Positions 26,341 to 35,400 of a DNA stretch of 64,000 bases are shown here, one piece after another (within the stretch, counting starts at the first letter, position 1; each line of letters starts with the position of its first letter). The notes under the pieces were generated by a model. It saw only the letters and a list, made by a program, of their open reading frames with translations, had not been told where the DNA came from and did no database searches. The DNA is from Streptomyces viridochromogenes DSM 40736 (GTDB lineage: Bacteria; Actinomycetota; Actinomycetes; Streptomycetales; Streptomycetaceae). A program made the translations under genes and the position numbers. The stretch is taken from the NCBI RefSeq assembly GCF_000158955.1, contig NZ_GG657757.1, positions 4,511,290 through 4,575,289 on the forward strand, written 5' to 3'.

Positions 26341-26510
26341 GGTTCAAGAGCAGCTACAGCAGCGGCAACGACGGCAACTCCTGTGTGGAGCTTGCCGTCA
26401 CCCCCGGCACCGTGCACGTCCGCGACTCCAAGGTCCTCGATGGCCCCCGTCTCTCGATCGCGCCCGGCGCCTGGGCCGACTTCGTCCCCTACGCCGTGGA
26501 AAGCCGTTAG
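26331..26510 (+). pseudogene. DUF397 protein gene, 5' end deleted
   Basis: From about 26331 the frame reads ELAWFKSSYSSGNDGNSCVE, LAVTPGTVHVRDSK and FVPYAVESR, then TAG at 26508. This is an almost complete DUF397 domain, whose signature is WxKSSYS...CVEVA...VRDSK. No start codon lies in frame near it: the sequence upstream belongs to the antisense ATP-binding gene. DUF397 proteins are normally encoded next to an XRE regulator and an ATP-binding protein (the WhiJ/AbaA-like sets); here only the two flanking stubs remain. The stop overlaps that of the convergent PH-domain gene. Confidence 0.8.
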
Positions 26511-26872
26511 CGCGCCACGAACTGGGTCAGGATCGCCTGGACCTCGTAGATGTCGACGCCCTTGGTGAAGGTCTTCTCGATGGGGGTCGGGGTGCCGGAG
26601 ATCCAGATCTTCAACTCGGCGTCCAGGTCGAACGTGCCGGCCGTTTCCACCGCGAAGTGGGTGATGCTGCGGTAGGGGACCGAGTGGTACTCCACCTTCT
26701 TGCCGGTGATGCCCTGCTTGTCGATCAGGATCAGGCGGCGGTCGGTGAAGAGGATGGTGTCGCGGATCAGCAGGAACGCGGCGTGGACCTGTTCGCCGTG
26801 GCCGAGGAGGCGGGCGTAGTCCTGCTGGGCCGACTGCGGGTCTACGGTGTGTGCGTTACCGAACAGTGCCAT
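26507..26872 (-). CDS. bacterial PH-domain protein
   Basis: A 121-residue soluble protein that fits the bacterial pleckstrin-homology fold: ILFTDRRLILIDKQGITGKKVEYHSVPYRSITHFAVETAGTFD followed by ELKIWISG and a C-terminal helix DIYEVQAILTQFVAR. Homologues are common in Firmicutes and Actinobacteria with no defined role. The ATG at 26872 has GGGAGAG 7 bases upstream. Its TAA shares bases with the TAG of the DUF397 remnant on the other strand. About 190 bases upstream are non-coding and carry its promoter. Confidence 0.85.
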   Translation of the reverse strand: MALFGNAHTVDPQSAQQDYARLLGHGEQVHAAFLLIRDTILFTDRRLILIDKQGITGKKVEYHSVPYRSITHFAVETAGTFDLDAELKIWISGTPTPIEKTFTKGVDIYEVQAILTQFVAR

Positions 26873-27065
26873 CGTTCTCTCCCTCGTGTGCCGGTGCCTT
26901 GAGTGTCTCGGTCGAACGTGGCGAACGTGATGCGTTGACCAAAAGTCGGCGTGAGGACGCCGGTGGTAGCGGCTCAGAGGGCGGTCGGCGGGGTGTGGTC
27001 GGGCTCCGGGGCGAACAGTGCCTCCGGGGTGGCCACCGTGATGGCGCGGTCGAGCGATGTCGTGG

Positions 27066-27842
27066 TCAGGCTGCTGGTGCGAAGGCCGTGATGGCCTCGA
27101 CAAGGTCGGCCGGGGCTTCCAGCGGGATCAGGTGACCGGTGTGCGGGACCACCACGAAGTCGGCCTGGGAGAGGTAGGGCACCAGGTTGTCGCGGAGCAC
27201 GTCGACGGGTTCGACCTGATCGTTCTCTCCGGCGACGACGAGGGCGGGAACGCTGACCATGCGCGTGTGCTCGGTGATGTCCTGCGCGATGCCGTGCAGC
27301 GGCCACTCGGTGCGGGCGGCGTCGGTGACGGTCCGCGCATCGGTCACGATCCGCGCCTTGACCGATGCGGGCAGCTCGGTGGCGGTGAGGATGTGGTCCC
27401 GTGCCCCGGTTACGGAATCGGCGGAGTCGTAAGCGTGCGACAGGGCTTCCTGGTACTCGGGGGTGATCTGTGCGGCGGGCTTCGCCGGGCCGGAGCCGAC
27501 GAGGACGATGCCACGCAGGCCGGCGGGCCGGGTGGCCGCGACCAGCTGTGCGACCTTGCCCCCCATCGAATGCCCCACCAGGACGTAGTCGGTGACCCCC
27601 GCGTCGGCGAGCACGGCGAGGGTGTCCTCGGCGAGCTGACCGAGCGTGTAGGGGCCGGGCAGAGCGCTCGACCGGCTCCACCCGCGGAAGTCGAACGTGA
27701 GCACGTCACGGCCCGCGAGGCGGTCGACGACGAGGTCCCAGGTACGGGCGGAACCACCCCAGTAGTGCAGGAACACCAGGGTCGGTCCGGCCCCCGGCCG
27801 GTGGTCGTAAACGGGCAGAAGCGTCTGCTGCGTCATGCTCAT
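27066..27842 (-). CDS. alpha/beta hydrolase
   Basis: A 258-residue alpha/beta-fold hydrolase. The oxyanion segment is FLHYWGGSARTWD, the nucleophile elbow GHSMGGK gives Ser, the acid lies in VVAGENDQVEP and the His in VVPHTGHLIPLEAP. The pattern fits non-haem haloperoxidase/esterase-like members. Two ATGs lie six bases apart (27842 and 27836); a GAGGGGAA is upstream. It is divergent from an AraC-type regulator, which is the natural candidate for its control. Confidence 0.9.
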   Translation of the reverse strand: MSMTQQTLLPVYDHRPGAGPTLVFLHYWGGSARTWDLVVDRLAGRDVLTFDFRGWSRSSALPGPYTLGQLAEDTLAVLADAGVTDYVLVGHSMGGKVAQLVAATRPAGLRGIVLVGSGPAKPAAQITPEYQEALSHAYDSADSVTGARDHILTATELPASVKARIVTDARTVTDAARTEWPLHGIAQDITEHTRMVSVPALVVAGENDQVEPVDVLRDNLVPYLSQADFVVVPHTGHLIPLEAPADLVEAITAFAPAA

Positions 27843-27936
27843 GGCGGCTCTTGTTCCCCTCAGTGTTCTGAGCGATTTCCCTGAGTTCATTGAAACTTCC
27901 GCACCCGGACGGGGCATCGGCGTGACTGGTCGCCTG

Positions 27937-28782
27937 ATGGTGAAAACTGGACACGTGACCGTGATTCGGCAGATGACCTACCAGCCCGCAGGGCGCCGCG
28001 CCGCCGCGGTCGAGACCATGACGTTCGACCGCCTTCACGAGCTGAACGACGGCGGCACCCAGCGCGCCGACTTCCACGTCCTCGCCGTCATCGACGCCGG
28101 ACATGGCTCGGTCACGGTGGACTTCCTCCACCACCCGCTCACAGAGCAGTCCGCGGTGTGGATTCCACCCGGAGCGGTGCACCGGTGGGACGACATCGGC
28201 GATGTGGCGGGGCACCTCGTACTGTTCGTGCCGACGGCGCCGGTCACCCACGCCACCCGGCAGCTCGTCGCCTCCCCGGACCTGGCCGCGCACTGGAGCA
28301 TCCCCGACGCCGACTGGCTGTTCGTCGACACCGCGCGCGACCATCTCCTCCTCGAGGCATCCGCCCCACCCGAGGACTTCTCCACGGAGCTGCCCGAAAT
28401 CCTGCTTTCCGCGCTCATCGCCCGGCTGCGGCCCCCGCACGCCGAAGCACGGTTCACACACCCGGTGTTCCGGTTGTTCCGCTCCAGCGTCGAGACCCAC
28501 TTCCGCAACCACCACGACGCCGGCTACTACGCCCGTGCACTGGGATACGCGCCCCGCACCCTCTCACGAGCGGTGCAGCAGGCCACAGGCCGCACCGCGA
28601 AGGCATATATCGTCGACCGGATCATCCTGGAAGCCAAACGGCTCCTCGCGCACGACCGCCTCACCGCAGCCCGCTGCGCCGCCACGCTCGGCTTCCCCGA
28701 CGCATCCAACTTCTCGGTGTTCTTCTACAAGGCGACAGGCATGCGCCCGGGCGCATGGAAGGCAAGGCACTCACATCCATAA
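27937..28782 (+). CDS. AraC family regulator with N-terminal cupin domain
   Basis: A protein of about 281 residues (an in-frame ATG at 27973 would give 269). The N-terminal cupin sensor (about 25-150) includes VLAVIDAGHGSVTVDF and WIPPGAVHRWDD. The C-terminal double helix-turn-helix reads YYARALGYAPRTLSRAVQQATG and RLTAARCAATLGFPDASNFSVFFYKATGMRPGAWK. It is divergent from the alpha/beta hydrolase with about 95 bases between starts and probably activates that gene when bound to its ligand. No ribosome-binding site decides between the two starts. Confidence 0.88.
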   Translation: MVKTGHVTVIRQMTYQPAGRRAAAVETMTFDRLHELNDGGTQRADFHVLAVIDAGHGSVTVDFLHHPLTEQSAVWIPPGAVHRWDDIGDVAGHLVLFVPTAPVTHATRQLVASPDLAAHWSIPDADWLFVDTARDHLLLEASAPPEDFSTELPEILLSALIARLRPPHAEARFTHPVFRLFRSSVETHFRNHHDAGYYARALGYAPRTLSRAVQQATGRTAKAYIVDRIILEAKRLLAHDRLTAARCAATLGFPDASNFSVFFYKATGMRPGAWKARHSHP

Positions 28783-28816
28783 TCACGGAGTGTCACAACC
28801 ATGATCGCCCCGTGGG

Positions 28817-29206
28817 TCAGGTTTCGGCCCGGTCCGGGGCGGGCCCCGCGTCCTCGGCGAAGAGCTCGTCGACGCTCTTCACGTGGGGCGTCCGGTCCAG
28901 CCAGCGGTTGAGAAGGTCGAGGTCGGTGCAGCCGGCGATCCGGTCCCGGGCCTCCTGGGGGACGGATACGCCCCGTGCTCCGAGGAAACGGAGGATGGCC
29001 TTGGCTTCGCCTCTGGCCTCGCCCTTGGCTTCGCCCTTGGCTTCGCCCTTGGCTTCGCCCTCGAGGTAGGCCTTCTCCATCACTGTGCCCCGGCCGGGGA
29101 AGTAGTTGACGAACGTCACGATGTCCCTCCATTTGTCTCCGGCGGGGGTGTCCCCCAACGCCGAGTCGAGAAATTGAAAGAAGTAACTGGCGGCGTTCCA
29201 GTCCAT
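28817..29206 (-). pseudogene. C-terminal remnant of an Rpn-type nuclease/transposase-like protein
   Basis: The 129-residue product corresponds to the last third of a Streptomyces family of about 300-residue proteins related to Rpn (PD-(D/E)xK) nucleases. KWRDIVTFVNYFPGRGTVMEKAYLEG leads into a (GEAK/GEAR) repeat, then ILRFLGARGVSVPQEARDRIAGCTDLDLLNRWLDR and KSVDELF. The frame is open only about 70 bases further upstream (RRKYGLLPSYGRALAG) before a TGA, and nothing of the N-terminal nuclease core is present. A short functional product is not excluded. It sits between the AraC gene and metG. Confidence 0.65.
29001..29060. repeat. 12-bp tandem repeat encoding GEAK units
   Basis: Five units of a 12-base motif (TTGGCTTCGCCC type) at 29001, 29013, 29025, 29037 and 29049; the last three are identical. 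They encode repeated Gly-Glu-Ala-Lys on the minus strand. Confidence 0.9.
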
Positions 29207-29294
29207 CCCTGCGAGGGCACGGCCGTAACTGGGCAGAAGGCCGTATTTCCGGCGGACGGAAGGCGTTCACTCTTTCGAGGACGGGAGAAACGTT

Positions 29295-29332
29295 CGCGCC
29301 CTGCTCCCGGTGAGAACCGGGGGCAGGGCGCG
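29295..29332 (-). terminator. terminator of metG
   Basis: Sixteen-base arms 29295-29310 and 29317-29332, with one imperfect pair, enclose a 6-base loop 20 bases past the metG stop on the minus strand. Confidence 0.8.
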
Positions 29333-29351
29333 TTGCCGTACGGGTCGCGGG

Positions 29352-30968
29352 TTACGCGGTCGGCTTCTCCTCCAGGCGGGGGAAGAGGACCGCGCCCTTG
29401 GTGACCGTCGTGCCGGCCGGGAGTCGGCCCCACTCGGCGGACTGCTGGACCGTCTGGTCGGCGAGCGCCCCGAGGGAGGCCTCGGCGCCCAGCGAGTCCC
29501 AGAGCTTCTGGGAGGTCTCCGGCATGACCGGGTTGAGCAGGACCGCGATGGCACGGAGGGACTCCGCCGCCGTGTAGAGGATGGTGGCCAGGCGGGCCTT
29601 GCCCTCCTCCGAGGTGTCCTTGGCCACCTTCCACGGCTCCTGCTCCGTGATGTAGCCGTTGACCTGCTTGACGAAGTCGAAGATCGCCAGGATGCCGCCC
29701 TGGAAGTCCAGGTCGTCGCCGATCCGGCGGTCCGCCTCGGCGACCGCCTTGGCCAGGCCCTCGTGGATCGCTTTCTCCGCCTCGCCGTCGGCCGTCGACT
29801 CCGGCAGCTCGCCGCCGAAGTACTTGCCGACCATCGCGGCGACGCGGGACGCCAGGTTGCCGTAGTCGTTCGCCAGCTCGCTGGTGTAGCGGGCCGAGAA
29901 GTCCTCCCAGGAGAAGGAGCCGTCCTGGCCGAAGGCGATCGCCCGCAGGAAGTACCAGCGGTACGCGTCCACGCCGAAGTGCGTGGTCAGGTCCTGCGGC
30001 TTGATGCCGGTCAGGTTGGACTTCGACATCTTCTCGCCGCCGACCATCAGCCAGCCATTCGCCGCGATCTTGCCGGGAAGGGGCAGGCCCTGTGCCATCA
30101 GCATCGCCGGCCAGATCACCGCGTGGAAGCGGAGGATGTCCTTGCCGACCAGGTGGACGTCGGCCGGGAAGGTCTCCTCGAACTTCGCCTGGTTCTCGTT
30201 GTAGCCGACCGCCGTGGCGTAGTTCAGCAGCGCGTCCACCCACACGTAGATCACGTGCTTGGCGTCCCAGGGGACCGGGACGCCCCAGTCGAAGGTCGAG
30301 CGGGAGATGGAGAGGTCCTGAAGGCCCTGGCGTACGAAGTTCACGACCTCGTTGCGCGCGGACTCGGGCTGGATGAAGCCCGGGTTCGCCTCGTAGTGGG
30401 CGAGGAGCTTGTCGCCGTACTCGCTCAGCTTGAAGAAGTAGTTCTCCTCGCTGAGGATCTCGACCGGCTTCTTGTGGATCGGGCAGAGCTTCTGGCCCGC
30501 GTACTCGCCCTCGCCGTCGAGGAGCTCGCCGGGGAGCTTGTACTCCTCGCAGCCGACGCAGTACGGGCCCTCGTAGCCGCCCTTGTAGATCTCGCCCTTG
30601 TCGTACAGGTCCTGGACGAACTCCTGGACGCGGTCCGTGTGGCGCTTCTGCGTGGTGCGGATGAAGTCGTCGTTCGCGATCTCCAGGTGTTCCCAGAGAG
30701 GCTTCCACGCTTCGGTGACGAGCTTGTCGGCCCACTCCTGGGGGCTGACGCCGTTCGCCTCCGCGGTGCGCATGATCTTCTGACCGTGCTCGTCCGTGCC
30801 GGTGAGGTACCACACCTTCTCGCCGCGCTGGCGGTGCCAGCGGGTGAGCACGTCGCCTGCGACGGTCGTATAGGCGTGGCCCAGGTGAGGAGCGTCGTTT
30901 ACGTAATAGATGGGGGTGGAGACGTAGTACGCCTTTCCACCCTGCTTCTCGGATCCAGTGGCCGCCAT
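29352..30968 (-). CDS. metG: methionine-tRNA ligase
   Basis: A 538-residue class I synthetase that charges initiator and elongator tRNA(Met). The HIGH-type motif is HLGHAYT near residue 27, the KMSKS motif is seen in GGEKMSKSNL (about 310), and a zinc-knuckle insert YCVGCEEYKLPGEL and LCPIHKKP is intermediate. The C-terminal tRNA-binding dimerisation domain of longer MetRS is absent, as usual in actinobacteria. It begins at ATG 30968 and has its own terminator. Confidence 0.97.
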   Translation of the reverse strand: MAATGSEKQGGKAYYVSTPIYYVNDAPHLGHAYTTVAGDVLTRWHRQRGEKVWYLTGTDEHGQKIMRTAEANGVSPQEWADKLVTEAWKPLWEHLEIANDDFIRTTQKRHTDRVQEFVQDLYDKGEIYKGGYEGPYCVGCEEYKLPGELLDGEGEYAGQKLCPIHKKPVEILSEENYFFKLSEYGDKLLAHYEANPGFIQPESARNEVVNFVRQGLQDLSISRSTFDWGVPVPWDAKHVIYVWVDALLNYATAVGYNENQAKFEETFPADVHLVGKDILRFHAVIWPAMLMAQGLPLPGKIAANGWLMVGGEKMSKSNLTGIKPQDLTTHFGVDAYRWYFLRAIAFGQDGSFSWEDFSARYTSELANDYGNLASRVAAMVGKYFGGELPESTADGEAEKAIHEGLAKAVAEADRRIGDDLDFQGGILAIFDFVKQVNGYITEQEPWKVAKDTSEEGKARLATILYTAAESLRAIAVLLNPVMPETSQKLWDSLGAEASLGALADQTVQQSAEWGRLPAGTTVTKGAVLFPRLEEKPTA

Positions 30969-31057
30969 GGTCGAAATCCTACTGGTCCGTCGGAGATCGA
31001 CTCACATCCGTTTCGGGGGGTGGACGGACGGCCGGGGTCTGTCCACCCCCTGCGGTG

Positions 31058-32953
31058 CTACGGGCGCCAGTTCGCCAGTACGCCCTCGTAGAGCTCCTTG
31101 TCCGTGAGCTCGCGGGGGGTTTCGCCGGCGAGGAAGTGGGACGTGTTGGGGGTCTTGAGCTTGCGGAGGTAGTCGAAGGCCTTGTTCTCCGGGTCACCGA
31201 AGGCGACGAAGGAGAAGAAGACGGTGGGGTGGGTTGCGGCGGCCTCGGTGAGGGCCTGGGTGGCCGGGGTCTTCGCGTCGGGGGCGCCGTCCGTCTGGAA
31301 GATCACCAGGGCCGGGGTGGCGGGCGTCGCGTGCTTCGTGTGGTGGGCGAGGACTGCTTCGACGGCTGCGTGGTAGCTGGTGCGGCCCATGCGGCCGAGG
31401 CCCGCGTGCAGGGTGTCGATCTTGTTCTCGTGGTCGGTGAGGGTGATCTCGCCGGTGCCGTCGAGTTCCGTGGAGAAGAAGACGACCGGGACGGTGGCCT
31501 CGGGATCGAGGTGGGCGGCGAGGGCGAGGGTCTGCTCGGCCAGGGCCTGGGCGGAGCCGTCCTTGTAGTACGGGCGCATGGAGGCGGAGCGGTCGAGGAC
31601 GAGGTAGACCTTGGCGCGGGTGCCGGTGAGGTTGTGCTTCTTGAGGGTGGTGGTGGCTGCCTTGTAGGCGGTGGTGAGGGTGGGGGCCTTGGTTTTGAGG
31701 GCGGTGAGGGGGAGGGCGGGGGTTGCGTCCTCCTGTTCCGCCTCGCCTTCGGCTTCGGCGGAGTCGTTCCCACCCGCACCACCCGTGCTGCTTTCGTCGT
31801 CGGGTGCGGGTGGCCCCTGTGGGGCCTGGGCGCCGTCGGCGGCTGCCGCTGCCGCTGCGGGGGCGGTGGTCACGTCGGCCGTCGGCTTCGCCTTGGCCTC
31901 GGGCTCGTCCTTGGCCTCGGCCTTGGCGTCGGGCTTCGGCTTGGCTTCGCGCTTCGCCTCTGCGGCTTCGTCGGCTGCGAGCTTCGCGTCCGGCGTCGGC
32001 TCGGACTCCGTGTCGGCCGTCGGTTCCGGGGTCGGCTTCGGCTCTGCCTCGGCCGTCGGCTGCGCGTCCGGCTTCGGCTCTGCCTCGGCTGCCGGTTCCG
32101 GGGTCTCCGGCTGTGCCTGGGGCGGCTCGGGGGCGGCTTCCGCCTTGCTGTCGGTTTTCGCTGTCTTCGCCGGTGCGGCCGCCTTGGGCTCGGGCGTGGC
32201 CTTGGCTTCCGGCTTCGCCGTGGGCTCGGACTGCGTCGGCTCGTCCTCCGGGCCGTCCGTCTCCGGGGCCGAGGGCTCGCCGGTCGTCGGGGCCTCGGCG
32301 GCGGCCGGCTTGTCCGTTTCGGTCGCCTTCTCCGCCGACGTCGCCTTCTCCGCCGACGTCGCCGTCTTCGCGGTCGCTGCCGTCTCCGTGGCCTCCGCCG
32401 TCTCCGTGGCCGTAGGCTCCGCCGTCGCGGTCGGCTCCTCGGCGGCCGGCTTGTCCGCCTCCGGTGCCTTCTCCTCGTCGGCCGGCTCCGCAGCCTCCGC
32501 CACCGGCGGCTCAGCGACCGTCGACTCAGCGACCGGCTCGTCGGTCACAGGCTCCTCGGCCACGCGCTCCTCCGCAGCCGCGGGCTTCTCCGCAGCCGCG
32601 GGCGTCTCCTCAGCCGTCGGCTTCGGCTCCTCGACCGGCGGTTCCTCGGGAACCGCCGAGTCCCCCTCCGCCGATCGCGTCGGCCTCGGGACCGCGACCT
32701 TGTCGAAGGCCGCCGACACGAGGTCGTGCTCGTCGTCTCGGGGCTCGGGGACGTTCGCCGTCGGGCTCGGTGTCGTTTCCGGGGAGGGGGACGGGACCTT
32801 CGGGGGTGCCGCGGGTGCTGTCGGTGTGTCCTCGGAGGTCGTCGGTACCGTTGCCGGGTCCGTCGTCGGGGTCTGCGCCGCACCCTCCGCCTCGGCGGTT
32901 TGTGTCTTGCGGGACCGTCCGAACGCGTTCCGCAACCGAGTGAGAATGCCCAT
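31058..32953 (-). CDS. TerF-type von Willebrand factor A protein with long low-complexity N-terminal region
   Basis: A 631-residue protein. Residues 1-15 (MGILTRLRNAFGRSR) are basic; residues about 20-410 are a disordered Ala/Pro/Glu/Thr/Lys tract made of loosely repeated TAEPTAT, AEKPAAAEE and EPKPTAE units. Residues about 435-630 form a vWA domain: VYLVLDRSASMRPYYKDGS carries the MIDAS DxSxS, then VPVVFFSTELDG and LVIFQTDGAPDAK. The domain matches the vWA-TerF-like family from tellurite-resistance loci, thought to sense or assemble membrane-associated stress complexes. A terB gene lies 30 kb away. The role of the tail is unknown. Confidence 0.88.
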   Translation of the reverse strand: MGILTRLRNAFGRSRKTQTAEAEGAAQTPTTDPATVPTTSEDTPTAPAAPPKVPSPSPETTPSPTANVPEPRDDEHDLVSAAFDKVAVPRPTRSAEGDSAVPEEPPVEEPKPTAEETPAAAEKPAAAEERVAEEPVTDEPVAESTVAEPPVAEAAEPADEEKAPEADKPAAEEPTATAEPTATETAEATETAATAKTATSAEKATSAEKATETDKPAAAEAPTTGEPSAPETDGPEDEPTQSEPTAKPEAKATPEPKAAAPAKTAKTDSKAEAAPEPPQAQPETPEPAAEAEPKPDAQPTAEAEPKPTPEPTADTESEPTPDAKLAADEAAEAKREAKPKPDAKAEAKDEPEAKAKPTADVTTAPAAAAAAADGAQAPQGPPAPDDESSTGGAGGNDSAEAEGEAEQEDATPALPLTALKTKAPTLTTAYKAATTTLKKHNLTGTRAKVYLVLDRSASMRPYYKDGSAQALAEQTLALAAHLDPEATVPVVFFSTELDGTGEITLTDHENKIDTLHAGLGRMGRTSYHAAVEAVLAHHTKHATPATPALVIFQTDGAPDAKTPATQALTEAAATHPTVFFSFVAFGDPENKAFDYLRKLKTPNTSHFLAGETPRELTDKELYEGVLANWRP

Positions 32954-33142
32954 GTGCGCGCAACCCTTCGCGTGAGTTGAAGCCCGTCAATCCCTGGCCA
33001 GGACGGACACGTAAGGTTAGCGGCCCTCCTGGGCGATCTTGGGCAGGGTCGGGGATGCGGGGCTCGCCCTGTCAAGAGGAACATCCGGCCTGTGCGAGCG
33101 GCGGCCCCTCGAATCGTCCCAAAGCCCGTACGGCTGCCGTGG

Positions 33143-33164
33143 GTTCACTCGTTGTTCATCCGGG
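33143..33164 (+). promoter_or_regulatory. PHO box (PhoP direct repeat units) upstream of phoX-like gene
   Basis: GTTCACTCGTT (33143) and GTTCATCCGGG (33154) are two contiguous 11-base direct repeat units matching the Streptomyces PhoP unit GTTCAnnnnnn. They lie 70 bases upstream of the phosphatase start, where PhoP binding would activate transcription on phosphate limitation. Confidence 0.7.
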
Positions 33165-33233
33165 CGCCCGGCCCTCGCGCACATGTGCCCCTACGGTCAC
33201 GCTGAGACCAAGGGCATCCAAGGAGAGAGCAAA

Positions 33234-35321
33234 GTGCGCAAGCTGCTGCCGTTGATCGGAACGCCGTCCGGTTCCCACCCCGGCGGCCGGTCCGCCTTGA
33301 CCTGTCGTTTCCGGTGTGGTGACGCCTGCTTCCACGAGGTGCCCAACACCAGCTCCAACGAGTACGTCGGTGACGTGATCACCGGTGCGATCGGCCGGCG
33401 ATCGATGATGCGGGCCGCCGCCGTGGTGACCGTGGCCGCCGCGGGGGCGGGAGCCGTGGGGATCGGGCAGGCTCCGTCCGCGGCTGCCGCTGCCCCCGCG
33501 GACGCCGCTCGGGCAGCGGGCAGCGAACGGCGTAAAGCCAAGGGCGCCCGCGGGCTGCGCTTCGCGCCGGTCGCGCCCAACACCACCGACGCCGTGACCG
33601 TGCCGGAGGGGTACGGGCAGAACGTCGTCATCCGCTGGGGCGAGCCCATCCTGCGCGGGGCGCCCGCCTTCGACCCGGAGAAGCAGACCGCGAAGGCGCA
33701 GGCCGGGCAGTTCGGCTACAACTGTGACTTCCTCGCCCTGCTGCCGCTGCCCGGGGAGCGCGACCGGCAGCTGCTCGTCGCCAATCACGAGTACACCGAC
33801 GAGATCCTGATGTTCCGGGGGTACGACGCCGCCAACCCGACCCGTGAGCAGGTCGAGGTCGCCTGGGCCGCCCACGGGCTGTCCGCGGTCGTCGTCGAGG
33901 GCGACAAGCGCACCGGCAAGCTCACCGCCGTGCCCCGGCACACCCTCAACCGCCGCGTCACCGCCACCACCGAGTTCCGGCTCACCGGCCCCGTCGCCGG
34001 GTCGGACCTGGTGAAGACCTCCGCCGATCCGAGCGGGACCAAGGTGCTGGGCACCCTCAACAACTGCTCGGGCGGCACCACCCCCTGGGGCACGACCCTG
34101 CACGGCGAGGAGAACTTCAACCAGTACTTCGCCAACAGCGGCCGCGCCACCGACAAGCGGTACGGCATCGGCACCGGGGCCTCCGAGCGCAAGTGGGAGC
34201 GGTTCGACAAGCGGTTCGACGTCGCCCAGGAGCCGAACGAGGTGCACCGGTTCGGGTACGTCGTGGAGTTCGATCCGTACGACCCGCACTCGACGCCCCG
34301 CAAGCACACCGCGCTCGGGCGGTTCAAGCACGAGGCGGCGAACATCCGGATGACCGCCGACGGGCGTCCCGTCGTCTACACCGGTGACGACGAGCGGTTC
34401 GACTACTTCTACAAGTTCGTCAGCAGCAAGCGGATGAAGCACGGATCGTCGCGTGCCGTGCGCGAGCACAATCTGTCCCTGCTCGACGAGGGGACGCTGT
34501 ACGTCGCCAAGGTCACCGGTGACTCCCCGGCGATCGAGATCGACGGGACCGGCAAGCTCCCCGCCGACGGTGAGTTCGACGGCAGCGGCGAGTGGATTCC
34601 GCTGGCCACGGCCACCGCGAAGGGCGCTGTCTCGCACGTGGACGGGATGAGCGCCGAGGAGGTGTTCGTCTTCACGCGGCTCGCCGGCGACAAGGTGGGC
34701 GCGACCAAGATGGACCGGCCCGAGGACATCGAGCCCAACCCGGTGACCGGCAAGGTGTACGTCGCCCTCACCAACAACACCAACCGTGGCGTCGGCTCCA
34801 ACGCCAAGGCGGACGAGGCCAACCCGCGCCACGCCAACAAGCACGGGCACGTGCTCGAGCTCACCGAGCGCTGGAACCGGCCGGAGAGCACGAAGTTCGC
34901 CTGGACGCTCTTCCTCGTCGCCGGTGACCCGGAGGACCCCGCGACCTACTTCGCGGGGTTCCCGAAGGACTCCGTCAGCCAGATCTCCTGCCCGGACAAC
35001 GTCGCCTTCGACCCCTACGGCAACCTGTGGATCTCCACCGACGGCGCCCAGCTCGGCTCGCACGACGGCCTGTTCGGTGTGGCGACCCGGGGTGAGCGGC
35101 GCGGTGAGCTGAAGCAGTTCCTGACGGTGCCGAAGGGTGCCGAGACCTGTGGCCCGATCATCCAGGACCGGCGCGTCCTGGTCGCCGTGCAGCACCCGGG
35201 CGAGATCGACGGCGCGTCCGTGGAGAAGCCGGCCAGCACCTGGCCCGACGGGCCGGGGAAGTACGTCCGGCCGGCCGTCGTGGCCGTGTGGCGTGCCGAC
35301 GGCAGCGACATCGGCGTCTGA
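33234..35321 (+). CDS. PhoX-family exported phosphatase (DUF839)
   Basis: A 695-residue alkaline phosphatase of the PhoX type. GTG 33234 is chosen because AAGGAGAG sits 6 bases upstream. The signal region holds twin arginines late (GRRSMMRAAAVVTVAAAGAGAVG, about 55-77), suggesting Tat export after a 50-residue pre-region. Conserved segments are NCDFLALLPLPGE, VANHEYTDE, GTLNNCSGGTTPWGTTLHGEENF, VYTGDDERFDYFYKFVS and MDRPEDIEPNPVTGKVYVALTNNTNR, which hold Ca/Fe ligands in known PhoX. It releases phosphate from organophosphates outside the cell. The PHO box upstream supports PhoRP control. Confidence 0.92.
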   Translation: MRKLLPLIGTPSGSHPGGRSALTCRFRCGDACFHEVPNTSSNEYVGDVITGAIGRRSMMRAAAVVTVAAAGAGAVGIGQAPSAAAAAPADAARAAGSERRKAKGARGLRFAPVAPNTTDAVTVPEGYGQNVVIRWGEPILRGAPAFDPEKQTAKAQAGQFGYNCDFLALLPLPGERDRQLLVANHEYTDEILMFRGYDAANPTREQVEVAWAAHGLSAVVVEGDKRTGKLTAVPRHTLNRRVTATTEFRLTGPVAGSDLVKTSADPSGTKVLGTLNNCSGGTTPWGTTLHGEENFNQYFANSGRATDKRYGIGTGASERKWERFDKRFDVAQEPNEVHRFGYVVEFDPYDPHSTPRKHTALGRFKHEAANIRMTADGRPVVYTGDDERFDYFYKFVSSKRMKHGSSRAVREHNLSLLDEGTLYVAKVTGDSPAIEIDGTGKLPADGEFDGSGEWIPLATATAKGAVSHVDGMSAEEVFVFTRLAGDKVGATKMDRPEDIEPNPVTGKVYVALTNNTNRGVGSNAKADEANPRHANKHGHVLELTERWNRPESTKFAWTLFLVAGDPEDPATYFAGFPKDSVSQISCPDNVAFDPYGNLWISTDGAQLGSHDGLFGVATRGERRGELKQFLTVPKGAETCGPIIQDRRVLVAVQHPGEIDGASVEKPASTWPDGPGKYVRPAVVAVWRADGSDIGV

Positions 35322-35400
35322 GCGGCCCTGGAGGCAGTGGCGGATCAGGGCAGGGCCGGGCTCGGCGGTCTGTGGGGGCGGTCGGGTGCCGGCCGCTCCC

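Noticed and set aside
28817..29206. Intact transposase or mobile element
   Set aside because: Only a C-terminal part of an Rpn-like protein is present, with no terminal inverted repeats or target duplication.
33039..33233. Longer N-terminus for the PhoX gene
   Set aside because: The extension would cover the PHO box; GTG 33234 has a strong ribosome-binding site.
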